This document shows, in pieces, positions 31,991-44,107 of a stretch of DNA of 64,000 nt. How positions within the stretch are numbered: the stretch's first letter is position 1; each line of letters begins with the position of its first letter. The translations under genes and the position numbers were made by a program. A model generated the notes under the pieces. That model was not told the origin of the DNA. It did no database searches and saw only the letters and a list, made by a program, of their open reading frames with translations. Location: the NCBI GenBank assembly GCA_030848705.1, contig JAUIZM010000012.1:925001-989000 (forward strand). Reading direction: 5' to 3'. This DNA comes from Heracleum sosnowskyi. Taxonomy: Eukaryota; Streptophyta; Magnoliopsida; Apiales; Apiaceae.

Positions 31991-34900
31991 ATGGCGGAAG
32001 GGACACGTTTGAAGAGTCTAGATGAGAGGTTGGGGGTTTTAGAAATGAAGCTATCGGAGTTCACAAATGAGATGGTGAAAAAGAAGGGTGAGAGGACTAA
32101 ACAACTGGGAGATGTTAACAAACAGTTGGAGGGTTTGGGAGTTCAGGTGAGTAAGATGGGAGCAAACTTCGAAGAAATTAAGCTATTGATGTTGGGTATG
32201 CAATCAAAAGATGGGGGAGGACTAGATCTGGAAAATATGGAGAGTTGACCAAAGAGAGCAGTATTGGGACAAGACAGAGAGAGGAGGTCATCAATTCAAC
32301 TTCAGGTGAAACCCACTCTCATATATATCTGATGCTTAATCCTGTTAGCAATCAGAATGTTATGAGTTCACATGTTTTTAGTAACACACATGCTCCTCCT
32401 TATTCCATGAATCAAATACCTAACACATCGTATGTTACACACCCACCAACTGCTATCTACACTATGACTCCTGCACAACCTACTGCGTCTGTGCCCTTAA
32501 CCACCCCCATGTTCAGTAGTCATATGAGTGGAGTACCTCACCTACAACCACTGGTATTACCTAACAATTCCTTCATGTACCAAAACACCACTCAGATGCC
32601 ACTATACTCACACCCGAGTCACAACCCCCCACCACCACATACACCTACCAGTCCTAGTGTACATTTCAACCCCATGCCCAAAATTGAGTTCCCCAAGTTT
32701 GATGGAAATGATCCCAAGGGTTGGATTATTAGGGCATATCAATATTTTGATTTCATACCCATGGATGAATTTAGAAAAGTGAAGTTGTCTGGATTATATT
32801 TTGAAGGAAAAACTAGTATATGGTTCAGGTTTTACCAGAGTGGGAGAATTAATGTACCTTGGAAAATATTTCAGGCTGATGTTATTAATAGGTTTGAGAA
32901 TCCTGATAGCAAGGATGTGCATGACTTGTTCAATAAACTCAAGCAGTTTGGGTCCATTAATGAGTATGAGGACAGGTTTGAGGAGCTCAGAGCTGTAATC
33001 TCTACCAAGCACAGAAACCTTACTGAAGAGTATTATGTATCCAGCTTTATAAGCGGCTTAAAAGACCATATAAAAGGGGCAGTTAAGATATTTAGACCTC
33101 AGACTTTAAATGATGCAATATTCCTGGCCAAACAGGAAGAGACTAAAACCTTCAAGACTCAGGCTAACACTCCCAAATTGTTCCCCAAGACTCCAAGCCA
33201 CAGTAGCTCAGATTTCAAGTTGTCTGGCCAGAATCATTTGCAGGGAGGGGTGAAGTCAGCACCTAAGGAATTTTCAAGGAACAGATCTACCCTAACTAGC
33301 AAGGAAATAATAGATAGAAGAGCAAAAGGGTTGTGTTTTCATTGTGATGAGGCATATCACCCGGGTAGAGAATGCAGAGCTAAATTGTATACTATAATGG
33401 GAGAGGAAGAAACCATTAATGAAGTGGAGGATATGCATGATGTGCTTAAGGAAATAGAATCCATGCTACAACCGGAGGTGATTCCTGAGGAAATTTCACT
33501 ACATGCAATGGCTGGAAACAAATCACTAGGCACGGTTAGACTCCAGGGTTATATTAAGAAACAAAGAGTGAGTATATTAGTGGACAGTGGATCCACACAC
33601 AGTTTCATAGATACAACTGTGGTAAAGAAGTTAGGTTTGATTGCAGAAATAATACCTCCACTAATAGTTACAGTAGCTGATGGGACACAACTAATGGTGG
33701 ACACAACTTGTAAAGGAGTTTCTTACCTGATCCAAGGATAGGCTTTCAGCACTGACTTAAGGTTATTTTCATTGGGAGGGTCAGATATGGTGTTGGGTGT
33801 AAACTGGTTACAGAAACACAATCCTGTTACTTTTGACTTCCACAAGGTCAATATTACTATTAACAGAGGGGGGCAACCTATTGTCTTACAGGGAGATACC
33901 AGTGAAGGTAGCCTGAAAACTATCAGTTGCAAAAGATTAAGCAAGTTGATGAAAGTGAAAAACAATATTTCTCAAGGTTATTTATGTATGATTTCTTCCA
34001 CACCTGAAGACAGTTCCATAGACTTACATGAAGGTCCTAACCATCAACTGCAACAGCTGTTAGACAAGTACCAAGACATATTTGCAGAACCTACAGAGCT
34101 ACCACCCCACAGAAGTCATGATCATCATATTCCATTGCTACCTGGAAGCCTACCAGTTAATCAAAGGGGCTACAGAGTTCCATTTGTACAGAAATTGGAG
34201 ATTGAAAAGCAAGTGAAGGAGATGCTGGAGAAGGGAACTATTCAAGTAAGTTCTAGCCCCTTTGCTTCACCAGTCATATTAGTTAAAAAGAAGGATAATA
34301 CCTGGAGAATGTGTGTGGATTATAGGAAGTTAAATGATATTACGATTAAGAATAAGTACCCAATCCCTGTGATTGATGAGTTATTGGATGAACTGAGGGA
34401 TGCTACATGGTTTACTAAGTTTGACTTGAGAGCAGGGTATCACCAAATTAGAGTTGATGAGGAGGACATGTATAAAACTGCTTACAGGACTCATCAGGGG
34501 TTATATGAGTTTAGAGTCATGCCATTTGGGCTAACCAATGCTCCTGCCTCCTTCCAAGCATTGATGAATGAAATTTTCCAGCAACAACTAAGAGTAAGTG
34601 TTCTGGTGTTTTTTGATGATATATTAGTTTACAGTAAAACATCGAAGGACCATCTGATGCATGTGGAACAAGTTTTATAGTTGATGAAGGAAAACCAGCT
34701 ATTTGCTAAGCTAAGCAAATGCTCTTTTGGTAAAAGACAGATGGAGTATCTTGGTCACATTATCACTAAGGAAGGGGTGACTACAGACCCTGAAAAAATA
34801 CAAGCTATGTCTAATTGGCCTACTCCTATCACAGTAAAACAGTTAAGAGGGTTCTTAGGTCTTACAGGATACTATAGGAGGTTCATAAAAAATTATGGAC

Positions 34901-36864
34901 TCATCTGCAAGCCACTGACTCAATTACTGAAAAAGGGAGGTTTCTTATGGACACAAGAAACTCAGGATGCTTTCAATAATCTGAAGGTAGCCATGACATC
35001 TGCTCCAGTTTTGGCCTTACCTGACTACAGTCAGCCTTTTGTCTTAGAAACAGATGCAAGTGGAGTGGGAATTGGAGCTGTACTTATGCAGAATGGGAGA
35101 CCTATTGCATTCTTGAGTAAAGGACTAACATCAAGACATCAAGCATTGTCTACCTATGAGAAAGAGTTGCTTGCAATTGTTATGGCCACACAAAAATGGC
35201 ATTACTATTTGCAGGGCAACCATTTCATTATTAGGACTGATCATCAAAGCTTGAAGTTCTTATTGGAGCAAAGATTGTCAACATTGTTGCAACAAAAGTG
35301 GGTGGCCAAACTTATGGGATTGGATTATGAGATTTGCTACAAGAGAGGCAAATAAAACTTGGCTGCAGATGCTTTATCTAGGGTTCCAGAGAATTGTCAA
35401 GGTGGTGAATGCCAGCAGATTTCAGTTTCCCATCAAGTGTGGCTCAGTGAGGTCACAGACAGTTATCAGGGTGATGTTGAAGCTCAAAATATTATCCAGG
35501 GCTTGGCAGCCCAAGATGAGCAATACAAACACTACCAGTACAGTAAAGGGGTGCTTAAAAATGCAGAAAAGATTTATGTGGGCAGTCAAGGAGCACTAAG
35601 GCAGAAAATCATGTGGGAATGCCATGATAGTCCATATGGAGGTCATTCTGGACAAGAAGTGACACTCAAGAAAGTTTCACAATTCTTTACCTGGCCTGGC
35701 TTGAGAAAGGAAGTGAATGACTATGTAGCTTGTTGTGATATATGTCAAAGGGTGAAAACAGGAACACAATTTTCTGTGGGTTTGTTGCAACCACTCCCTA
35801 TTCCACAACAGATTTGGGAAGACATTTCACTTGACTTTATTGAAGGATTAACTAAGTCAGAAGGTAAAGATTGCATCATAATTGTTGTAGACAGACTAAC
35901 AAAAATGGGGCATTTTATCTCACTTTATCATCCTTATACAGCTACTCAACTGGCTCAGGCTTTTCTAGATGTGGTTTATAGATTACATGGTATGCCCAAA
36001 TCTATAGTCTCTGACAGGGATAGGATATTCACAAGTGCTTTCTGGAAATCATTATTTACTGCTACTGGTACTAAGCTGCAACTTAGCACTGCCTATCACC
36101 CTCAATCGAATGGTCAGACTGAGAGGTTGAATAGATGTTTGGAACACTACCTAAGAGCTATGGCCAGTTGCAGACCCAGGCACTGGTGCAGGTGGCTTCC
36201 ACTGGCTGAGTGGTGGTATAAATCCTCTTACAGCACAACCCTCAAAATGAGTCCATTTGAAGCTATGTATGGAGTTACTCCTAGACAGTTTTGCATTCCT
36301 ACTGGTAATAGGGTTGCTAATGTGACAGTAGCTGATTTCCAAGTCAAAAGAGAAGCAATGAATGCTCTACTTCAGGATGCTATTAAACAAGCCCAACACA
36401 AATACAAGTTCTTTGCTGATAAGAAAAGGAGGGAAGTGGAGTTGCAGAAAGGAGACTGGGTATTTCTTAAGCTCCAACCTTATAGGCAGATTTCAGTAGC
36501 AATCAGAAGGTACCTAAAGTTAGCTCATAAATACTATGGTCCATATCAAATTCTGGAAAGGGTTGGCCCTATTGCCTATAGGCTACAATTACCAGAGGGG
36601 AGTCTGGTCCACCCAGTGTTTCATATTAGCTTACTCAAGAAAAAAGTAGGGTCCAAGTATACAGTCACTATTGCACTGCCTAAACTAGGTCCTGAAGGAC
36701 AGTTTTTAGTCTATCCACTGGAGGTTTTAGAGAGGAGATCAATCAAACGCAACAATTTTACTGTCGTGCAGTGGCTGGTGCAATGGTCCCATTCCATTCC
36801 CGAGGACGCTACCTGGGAAGATGCTGCAATAATCATGGAACAATTTCCGGATTTCAATCCTTGA
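31991..36864 (+). pseudogene. Gypsy gag-pol polyprotein with frameshift and three stops
   Basis: An ATG at 31991 opens 85 codons of coiled-coil-like gag, ending at a stop at 32248; the rest is in another frame from 32245. Capsid-type sequence follows, then a zinc knuckle (CFHCDEAYHPGREC, about 33340) and aspartic protease (DSGSTHSF, about 33585). Reverse transcriptase runs about 34200-34680 with FFDD at 34609-34620 in place of the common YxDD. RNase H (TDASG, about 35052), integrase with its HHCC region (35610-35760) and D-D-E positions, and a C-terminal chromodomain-like segment (about 36715-36845) complete it. In-frame stops at 33739 (TAG), 34678 (TAG) and 35353 (TAA) cut it into four pieces. 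It cannot be autonomous as it stands. Confidence 0.93.
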
Positions 36865-36877
36865 GGACAAGGATTGT

Positions 36878-36893
36878 TTAAAGAAGGAGGAAT
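36878..36893 (+). other. Gypsy polypurine tract
   Basis: A purine-rich run (core AAAGAAGGAGGAA) directly before the 3' LTR, where plus-strand DNA synthesis is primed in this class. Confidence 0.8.
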
Positions 36894-37284
36894 TGTAACT
36901 ATTTTAACCAGATAATAGTTAAAATATAATTATTTGGTTATTTCTGATAATTAGAAGTAGAAGGGAAACACTGTCGTTTGGTGGAATGATTGACAATATC
37001 GTGTTGGGATCGTGTGCCATAAAGATATAGGAAGTCAGCCAGTAAGTGAGAGCCACGTGGAGGCAAAGGGAATATAAGTAGGGAGCTAGTAAAGGGAGAG
37101 AGATAGCTTGGAGATATTGTTTTCCTTATTTTGTATTTCTTTTCCTGTATTTCCTTTCCTGCATTACCATCTTATTCCTGTAATTTCAGCACTTCCATTA
37201 ATCAAGTACTTCAGTTTGCGAGTTCCTTGTTAATTATTTCAATTATCTTCCTGTTATTCTCTATCAATACAAGTATTGGTTACA
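36894..37284 (+). repeat. Gypsy 3' LTR (391 bp)
   Basis: The same length as the 5' LTR and bordered by TG...CA. It is followed at once by the ACATC duplication. Confidence 0.93.
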
Positions 37285-37625
37285 ACATCGAAACGAAAAT
37301 GAAAACTGATGACTACAACATAAATTCCGGCCACCTTAAACTTTCCGATGAAATCAAAAAATACTCAAAATCAAAAGATTTTTACATGAATTATTTTAAA
37401 ACTTAACGATCTATAACTTTTATACTATCAACAACAATAATTAATCAACCGAAAATCAACTTTAGATTTCAGCCGAAATTTAAAATTACCAAAGCTCGAA
37501 CTGGATGATGGGGGTGGATAAAGGAGGAGAAGAGCTTCGATTTGGATATGAATACTACGGATTTGGAGATCAACAACATAAAAAAAAATTGGATTTGATT
37601 CTTTAAATGAATACAAGTATATATA
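37285..37625 (+). repeat. Partial second copy of the large LTR, right piece
   Basis: Continues the 30824-31562 copy. It has a single GATATGAAT at 37545-37553, the empty site of the MITE. The match ends near 37620, so this copy is truncated on both sides. Confidence 0.88.
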
Positions 37626-38493
37626 TTTAGCAAACAAATGAATACAAGTATATATGATAATTATACGCGTGGAAATGGTAAAAAAAACATGATGGTTGCA
37701 ACTATATTATTTAAAACGCTTCAAATACTTGAATTTAGACTCATTTTCACAAGCTAAAAAACTGTTTTCAGATAATTATTTTTCATATTCTTTGTTTGCA
37801 TAGTACAGTAATTCATATTTTAATACACGTAAAAAAGTTGTTCAAATTGTGCAACTTATTTAATTGGGTGTGCAAAATTCGACGCAACTAATATATATGC
37901 AATGGAGTGACTTTGTTAGCTACTGAAAAAGAGGTGAGTTCATTCTTAGGTATATTTATTATCTTATAAATTTTTATTAAATGAATGGATAAATTTTAAA
38001 GATTAAAACTTTAAATTGTCCACAAAATGGATCTATAATTGCGCACACGCATATATATTTAGCACGTAATTAGTGTTCAAGAATGAGATAGTTAACAGTG
38101 ACTTGAAACTGGGAACAATGAAAATATATGCTTGAAAGAATTAAATTAGTAAAATCTTATTTTTGGACCGATATTATAGTATATTAATATTACATAAAAA
38201 AATAAAAATAAAAATAATTGTCACACTATACCAAGAAAGTATTTTTTGAATCTTAGTTGTATTTAGAATAACAAGGATAGGCAATTAAAGAGCTTGTACA
38301 AGACATTGATGTGTATAAATACAGCCGAGAGGCGAATGATCAGCTCTTCTATGGAATCACTAAGATCTACTTATATTAATTAGGATCCATTTTCCCTATT
38401 TAATTTGTATTATATAATGTTTACTTGAAAAGAAATCCTAAAGTTAGGTTAAAAATATATTTATTTATTTTGTAAAATATTTCTTGAAAAACT
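37626..38493. other. Unique AT-rich spacer with one promoter-like relative
   Basis: No gene. At 38314-38350 a TATAAATA box and following bases (GAGAGGCGAATGATCAGCTC) resemble the promoter and leader of the array unit at 38771, suggesting an older local duplication. This spacer is the left flank of the founder unit of the tandem array. Confidence 0.6.
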
Positions 38494-39147
38494 AAAAATA
38501 TATAATATAAGACAATTACGAAACGTAAACTAATTATTTATTTACAATAAAATTCATCAGGCTACATTCTATTATACTAGTATCTAAATTTTGCATTGAA
38601 ATTTAAAAACTAAACTATTACACCATACTCGTTACCAGAGTATTTCTTAGTTGAAATAACAATTATGGAGGGAATGAGGTTTTAGGAAAAGAGTACCTCG
38701 TACGTTATAGTATCTTAATTTGCATAAAACTAAAAAAGAAAATGAAAATGAAAATGAGGATTTGTATGTGTATAAATACATGTAGATCAGAGGCAGATGA
38801 AATGACAGCTATTCTCTTCTCCACAACATGATGAATGGTCATCTTCCTCGTCTCCACATAAACACTTAGTCACTTACCACCACCATCACTACTTTGTTCA
38901 CAACTTTGTTCACAACGTTGACAACCCAGATCCAAACCCTCCCCGAGAAATACTAGTCGCCTTCGAAATTCAGTTTCATATCCCGTTCAACCTCGCAGAC
39001 GAGAGATTTCTTTGGTCTCATGACCATACTCAAGAGCTGCAACACAATGGAGAAAATCTACCTCTTCCTAACCCCCTGCTAATGGCAACGCTAACGTCGT
39101 CGACAACCCTAATGGCCAAGCTAACGGCGGCAATCCATACGGCCACG
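38494..39147 (+). repeat. Founder unit (U0) of the 2.1 kb array, cut by Athila-like element
   Basis: Begins CTAAAAATATATAATATAAG, as in all later units, but here the sequence to its left is unique and not a hairpin arm. It contains TATAAATA at 38771-38778 and the leader and start of the His/Asn-rich segment. The insertion at 39148 interrupts it. It lacks the CATCACATCCAC segment found in the later units, so those share a small extra repeat. Confidence 0.85.
38771..38778 (+). promoter_or_regulatory. TATA-like box of the array unit
   Basis: GTATAAATAC, conserved in all units (for example 47365-47372) and also in the older partial copy at 38314. It lies about 20-30 bases before a set of short start codons. 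Transcription is not shown. Confidence 0.5.
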
Positions 39148-40568
39148 TGATAAGTGGATTTCATATCTACTTGGAACGCTCTAAATCGGCTTAAATTGAT
39201 TGTTTGTACTCAAGTATGTGGTGTTTTTAATGTGTTTTGTGTTAGTGTGTGCAGAGTTGCTTCGTCAGCAGAGAGTTGTGGAGTTTCTGTGGTTATTTGG
39301 TGGTCCTTGATCATTGTTTTGAAAGGCAAGTGGTTGCGGAGTTGAGAGTGCAAGAATTGTCAAGAAAATGCATGTTGAAGGTTTCTGGCAGAGAGCTAGG
39401 CACGCCCGCGCCCTTCCAAGCGCCCTCGCTCCCTAGATGAATTCAAATGAAGCGCGCCCGCGCCCTACCAAGCGCGCCCGCCCTTGAAAGGTACTGGAAA
39501 AGGCAATTTCAACTCTGAAAAGGAAACCAGCAGAAGACCAGTCAATAGAAAGGCCTATATAAGCAATTGGTGGACGATTTCTAAGAGATACATTGACATA
39601 CAATCATACATATCCATCCACCGGTGAGGAGAACAAGAAGACGGCTGATTACGAAGATCTATTTTTCAATTTATATTTGTATTCTTCTAATTAGGCAATA
39701 CTTTGGATTCTCGTTTGTTTCTTCATAAACCCTAGTACTTTTATTCAGTATTCCAGACATATTTATTATCATGTTTTCATCAGAACCCACGATGATGAAC
39801 GGTTCGACTATGAACTAATCGTTGTCGTGGGATTCTAACGGATTTATCTATGGATTTTAGTAGTTAATTGTTTTAAAGATGTGTGTGTGATGGCTAATTG
39901 ATATCCTAGTTTGGTTGTGCTTATTCTTCTTGGATGCGTAGCTAACATCTAAGTTGTTTTTTAATCTCTATTGATTGCGAAAGTGGATATAGAGGTTTAG
40001 AACTTGCCATGCTAGCATAGGTTTATGTATGTTTGTCATGCATGATTCGTAGGTAATTTTAACCATCTTACCTGCCCTATGTAATCTGAATGGATAACTT
40101 GCTCGTTAAACCGTTATGTTTTCAAATCTTATAGACATATAGGGTCTAAGCATAATTGGTGTCTGCCCAACTTCTATCTCTTTTGTGGATGTTTGAGTGG
40201 TTTGGTATACGTATATTGAAAGGTAGCGTGTACTGATTTCGTGTTATCCGATTAGTTGTCACAACCGTCACATGCATTGATTAAAGACAAAAGACTCTAG
40301 ATGAAGTATTTAATGAAGTTAGAATCCCATGTTTTATTCTCATAAGTAAATCAACAGCAATCTCTTAGTTAATTATAATCTTGTTACGTTGAATAGTTAA
40401 TTTAGTTAATCAAACACAACTTTGATACTTGTCTTAGCATTGAACAATAGCCATACATTGTTGCATAAGTGCATAACTATAGTAACCAAAGCAGTCTCTG
40501 TGGGAACGAACTCTACTTATTCATATATTACTTGTTACCGCGTACGCTTGCGTGATTTGGTGCGAACA
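39148..40568 (+). repeat. Athila-like 5' LTR (about 1.42 kb)
   Basis: Starts TGATAAGTGGATTTCATATC and ends TGCGAACA just before the primer site. It contains a TATA-like GGCCTATATAAGC near 39552 and copies of the GC-rich motif near 39402-39485. Confidence 0.82.
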
Positions 40569-40574
40569 AGTTTT

Positions 40575-40592
40575 TGGCGCCGCTGCCGGGGA
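40575..40592 (+). other. Primer-binding site, tRNA-Asp type
   Basis: TGGCGCCGCTGCCGGGGA matches the complement of plant tRNA-Asp 3' ends at all but one base, as in Athila elements. Confidence 0.85.
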
Positions 40593-40762
40593 CTCGGTGT
40601 TATTTATATAGTTTATGTGCTTGTCATCAGTGGTCGTTAACGTTCACTGACTCGGATTATACTCATCAATTTTACTTTGTTTGGTGTGTTTCAGATACTT
40701 TAGTGAGCGTGTATGCGAACACGTTCCCAATCTCGGAAGAAGAACTTGAATTAAGTCTAGTT

Positions 40763-43581
40763 ATGGGTGAACCAGTAGCAGAAACGAAGGCTTTGAAGGA
40801 CTATTCTCAGCCAAAGATCAATGACATTCAATCTAGCATTGTCAGGCCGGCTATTGCAGCTAATACTTTCGAAATCAAGCCTGGCACGATTCAGATGGTG
40901 CAGAACTCAGTTCAGTTTGGGGGTGCTCCGACGGAAGATCCTAATATGCATATTAGGGATTTCATCGAGATTTGCGACACCTTCAAGTTCAACGGAGTGT
41001 CAGAAGATGCTGTGAAGCTTAGACTTTTCCCATTTTCACTGAGGGATAAGGCTAAAGGCTGGTTGCACTATCTACCAGCAGGTTCTATTACTACATGGGA
41101 GGATCTTGCTCAGAAGTTTCTCACTAAATTCTTCCCGATGGCTAAAACAGCAGCAATCAGGAATGCTCTTACTCTGTTTGCACAGCATTCAGGGGAAACT
41201 ATATGTGAAGCCTGGGAGCGTTACAAGGAGATGCTTAGGAAGTGTCCTCATCATGGAATGCCTGATTGGATGGTGATAAATTGCTTCTATAATGGCCTGG
41301 GAGGTCAATCTCGACCAATGCTTGATGCGGCATCAGGTGGAGCTCTTTGGGCTAAAAGCTACGATGAAGCTTATGAACTTATTGAGATGATGGCTGCTAA
41401 TGAATATCAGAATCCAACTCATAGGTTATCACAAGGCAAGGTAGCAGGAATTCTGGAAGTGGATGCAGCTACGGTAATAGCAGCTCAGTTAAAGGCTTTG
41501 TCGATGAAGGTGGATTCCTTGACTAACTATGGAGTTCAGCAGGTGGCTAGTGTGTGTGAGCTATGTGCAGGTGCACATGACACGACTCAGTGTGCCATAT
41601 CTAGTGAATCGGCGTAGTTCGTGAGCAATTTTCAGAGACCACAGCAGCAAGTGCCTAATGCCTATTATCCCAATAACAGGAACCATCCGAATTTCAGTTG
41701 GAGTAACAATCAAGGTGGCCAGCAACAACAACCACAACAGCCGTATCAGCAGTATCAAGGTCAACAATTTGGAGCTAAACCATTCAACTCTTCTGGTTTT
41801 CAGCAGCAGTATGCTCCAAGGCAACCGTATCAACCACCAGGGTTTCAACAACCGTCGCATGGCAATGCTGGTCAGTCATCCAACGAAAAATCTGAATTGG
41901 AGGAATTGAGGCTAATGTGCAAGAGCCAAGCTGTTTCAATCAAGACTCTGGAGAATCAGATCGGTCAGATTACCAATGCCTTGCTGAATAGACCACAGGG
42001 AACTCTCCCTAGTGATACGGAAGCTAATCCTGGCAAACGGGAGGTCAAGGAACATGTAAAGGCAGTTACCTTGCAATCTGGGAAGGTTACAAATGATCAA
42101 AACTCCGAAACGGCAGAAAATGAAAAAAATTTGAATTCTCAGCAGAAGCTCGAGCGCGCCCGCGCCCTAGGGAGCGCGCCCGCGCCTGACACTCTGCCAG
42201 AAGTTGAAGAAAAAGTGAAAAAAACAAGTTTGGGGGGAGACGAAGCGGAAAAGCGTGACCATTCTAATGAGAAATTTGTTCCCAAGTAAAGTACAGAGAC
42301 CAAGGAGGTCTATCCTCCTCCGCCATTCCCTAAATGACTTCAGAAGCAGAAGTTGGACAAGCAGTTTGCTAAGTTTCTGGAGGTTTTCAAGAAGTTGCAG
42401 ATCAATATACCTTTTGCGGAAGCTCTAGAAAAAATGTCGAGCTACGCAAAGTTCATGAAGGGTATTCTATCTCGGAAGTTGAAACTTGAGGAGTTGGAAA
42501 CCGTTGCTTTAACAGAAGAATGCAGTGCTATCCTACAGCAGAAGTTACCTCCTAAACTCAAGGATCCAGGGAGTTTCACCATACCATGCAGCATCGGCAA
42601 TCTATCTTTCAACAAGTGCTTGTGTGACTTGGGAGCAAGTATAAATTTGATGCCATTGTCTGTCTTCATGCAACTTGGGCTGCCGGAGCCTAAACCTACT
42701 ACTATGTCCTTACAGCTGGCTGATAGGTCTATCACATATCCTAGAGGTATAGTAGAGGATGTCTTGGTTAAAGTGGATAAGCTCATTTTTCCTGCTGATT
42801 TTGTTATTCTGGACTTTGAGGAAGACAAGAAGATTCCTATTATCTTGGGAATACCGTTCTTAGCTACATGCCGAACTTTGATCGATGTACAGAAAGGAGA
42901 GCATACAATAAGGGTTCAAAATCAGAAGGTCACTTTTAACATGTTCAAGACAATGAAATTTCCAACTGAGGAAGAAGAGTGCTTTAAATTGGAGATGGTC
43001 GATTCTGTCGTCAATACAGAGATTGAACAACCGCTGAAGTCAGATACAGTGGAGAGAGTCTTGATAGGGGATTCTGATATCGAAGACGAAGAAAGAGCAG
43101 AGCAACTTCAGTTGTTGAATGCACCTCCGTGGAAAAGAAAAATTGATGCGCCATTCGAATCTCTTGGATTAGCAGAGCTGAACAATTCTCAGGAGCGACT
43201 TAAACCATCTTTGGAAGAAGCTCCTACACTTGAACTCCAACCACTGCAGGATCAATTGAGGTATGGTAAAGTCTACGAGAGCAACAAGCTATATAAGAAG
43301 AAGGTTAAGGACTGGCATGAAAGAGGGGTGGTGAAACATTCATTTGTGCCTGGTCAACGAGTTCTGCGTTTCAAGTCTTGTTTCAGATTTTTTCCAGGAA
43401 AGCGTAAGTCGAGGTGGTCGGAGCCTATCACGGTTAAATCAGCGTTTCCGCATGATGCAGTAGAGATTTTCCATAAGTTTCCGGACGAAGCGTTCAAGGT
43501 TAATGGTCAGTGGCTGAAGCATGACGTTGGTAATACGGTGAACCGTGAGTCGACGTTCACCGTTCTTGCGACTGGATGAAA
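40763..43581 (+). pseudogene. Athila-like gag-protease fused to integrase C-terminus, three stops
   Basis: The ATG at 40763 starts a Retrotrans_gag-type capsid (PNMHIRDFIEICDTFKFNGV, AKGWLHYLPAGSITTWEDLA). A Gln-rich linker follows, then an aspartic protease (CDLGASINLMP near 42625, IILGIPFLA near 42840). From about 43260, still in frame, the sequence becomes the tail of integrase (KLYKKKVKDWHERGV, then FFPGKRKSRWSEP). Reverse transcriptase, RNase H and the integrase catalytic core are absent. In-frame stops are at 41615 (TAG), 42287 (TAA) and 42332 (TGA), all in one frame. At best this was a non-autonomous gag-protease derivative before the stops arose. Confidence 0.88.
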
Positions 43582-43604
43582 AAGGATTCACGTCAAGCTA
43601 TTGA

Positions 43605-44107
43605 CGTAAAATAAGCACTTCGTGGGAGGCAACCCACGCAATTGTTATAGTATTGTTCTGTTAAAAAAAAAATGAAAAAATCAGAAAAAAAAAATTCTGG
43701 ACAGAATGTGGAGCGCGCCCGCGCCTCCAGGAGCGCGCTCGCGCCTCCAGGAGCGCGCCCGCGCCTCCAGGAGTGCGCCCGCGCGTGGGGCACTGTTCAC
43801 AGGAAAAAAAAAAAAAAGAAAAAAAGAAAAGACAAAAAAGAGTTTGTGTTGTTTCCCCCTAGGATCCATCTAGGATTCAGCGAGAGGTTGATGGTCTGAC
43901 TTTGGTGATGCTCAGTATAGGCGGCTGACACGGCGTATAGACGCCAGGCACGACATCAATCGTCGCTTTGCTCAGGATTTGACTCAGGCGTTGGGTACTG
44001 CATTTCGCGCCACTGGAGTTGAGGTTGCTTGGCCTGACTTTGGAGCTGATTCTGTTTATCCATCACCGGATACACCACCCACGGAGGGTGGTACTGCTGA
44101 TGATTAG
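43605..44107 (+). pseudogene. 3' region of Athila-like element with small coding remnant
   Basis: It has CACTTCGTGGGAGGCAACCC, a sequence commonly found after pol in Athila/Tat elements, then GC-rich repeats. An Arg/Asp-rich remnant frame (RRIDARHDINRRFAQDLTQA) ends at TAG 44105-44107. The function of this small frame is unknown. Confidence 0.55.
43711..43786. repeat. GC-rich tandem repeat, GAGCGCGCCCGCGCCTCCAG
   Basis: Four tandem copies of about 19-20 bp. Related motifs occur in both LTRs (39402-39485 and 45565-45652) and inside the gag frame (42151-42188). Confidence 0.92.

Larger units (their letters stand above)
31563..37284 (+). mobile_element. Ty3/gypsy chromovirus-type retrotransposon, decayed
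   Basis: Two 391 bp LTRs (31563-31953 and 36894-37284) flank a gag-pol region with protease, reverse transcriptase, RNase H, integrase order. The target duplication ACATC lies at 31558-31562 and 37285-37289. The LTRs differ at about 14 positions by eye, roughly 3.6 percent. Using a commonly assumed plant rate this would be on the order of one to two million years, an inference that depends on the rate. The other copy of the host LTR is uninterrupted at the matching point (near 24333). Confidence 0.93.
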
